DNA of 6,920 nt from Granulosicoccaceae bacterium (GTDB lineage: Bacteria; Pseudomonadota; Gammaproteobacteria; Granulosicoccales; Granulosicoccaceae). Shown here piece by piece: positions 6,732 through 6,920 of this stretch. The stretch is taken from positions 1-6,920 of the forward strand of contig JALZUX010000323.1 of the NCBI GenBank assembly GCA_023301405.1, in the 5' to 3' direction. The notes under the pieces are model-generated. The model ran no database searches, was not told the DNA's origin, and was given only the letters and a program-made list of their open reading frames with translations. Made by a program: the position numbers and the translations under genes. Numbering within the stretch: the first letter of the stretch is position 1; each line of letters opens with the position of its first letter.

Positions 6732-6764
6732 TTCGGCTGATCATGATTAACCTGACCAGCCGAA
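6732..6764 (-). terminator. Strong intergenic stem-loop between binding-protein and permease genes
   Basis: The arms 6732-6743 and 6753-6764 form a 12-bp stem with a single G-U wobble in the minus-strand RNA and a 9-nt loop. The outer eight pairs (TTCGGCTG with CAGCCGAA) are perfect. No U-run follows directly in either direction, so a complete Rho-independent terminator is not supported. A T-rich stretch occurs about 30 nt further along the minus strand. The position, just after the binding-protein stop, is where many ABC operons carry a stem-loop that stabilises the upstream mRNA and lowers permease expression. The structure is certain; its function is inferred. Confidence 0.6.
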
Positions 6765-6788
6765 CCTTCTTAGCAAACTGCTATTGCG

Positions 6789-6920
6789 CTAATTCCCCAC
6801 GTTTTCAAGCCAGCCTTTTTCGATAGCCGAAATCCAAGACGACTGTAACTCAGGCAACGCGGTTTTCGCCAGTTCGGCAGCAGGCACTACATTAGGGTGC
6901 GTTTTTATAGTTGCAAATTT
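6789..6920 (-). CDS. Probable periplasmic solute-binding protein, C-terminal end (truncated by window edge)
   Basis: The last 43 codons of a gene that enters from the right edge and stops with TAG at 6791-6789. The peptide runs from KFATIKTHPNVVPAAELAKT to a C-terminus of IEKGWLENVGN. It is short, soluble and mildly charged, with a helical ending like those of extracellular solute-binding proteins. The assignment rests mainly on position: it is the gene directly before two permeases and an ATPase, where the binding protein of such importers normally lies, and no other binding-protein gene is in the window. It would deliver the substrate to the permeases. The signal peptide and binding site lie outside the window. 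Confidence 0.65.
   Translation of the reverse strand, partial: KFATIKTHPNVVPAAELAKTALPELQSSWISAIEKGWLENVGN

Overview
The window is a tightly packed, entirely minus-strand gene block, read from right to left. It combines an ABC import system with a set of sugar-catabolic enzymes. By eye the base composition is about 45-50% GC, genes overlap by 4 nt or lie a few nt apart, and most starts have recognisable ribosome binding sites. This suits a proteobacterium, perhaps a marine gammaproteobacterium, but no phylogenetic marker is present and the taxonomic guess is weak.

Layout in transcription order: the last 43 residues of a probable periplasmic solute-binding protein (6789-6920, running off the right edge); a 130-nt spacer with a strong 12-bp stem-loop; two ABC inner-membrane permeases (5800-6657 and 4974-5798); the ABC ATPase (3934-4977, TTG start, 4-nt overlap with the permease); a 169-nt spacer with a possible promoter and inverted repeat; a sugar 3-epimerase of the D-tagatose/D-allulose 3-epimerase family (2928-3764); a DhaL-type kinase subunit (2308-2931); a DhaK-type kinase subunit (about 1281-2303); a LacD-type class I aldolase (382-1284); a 172-nt spacer; and the first 69 codons of a possible sugar isomerase (1-209, running off the left edge).

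Inferred logic: a substrate is imported by the ABC system, whose membrane subunits look more like the polyamine/opine/phosphonate class than classical sugar permeases. It is rearranged by the isomerase and the 3-epimerase. It is then either phosphorylated at C1 of a ketose by the DhaK/DhaL pair and split by the aldolase, or split first and the resulting dihydroxyacetone phosphorylated. The DhaK subunit keeps the substrate-linking histidine but lacks the usual K-N-Y-T-G-D pocket motif. The aldolase keeps the Schiff-base lysine but lacks the usual D-Q-R motif. Together these suggest a substrate other than plain dihydroxyacetone or tagatose 1,6-bisphosphate. The combination is the main point of interest; the actual sugar cannot be read from the sequence.
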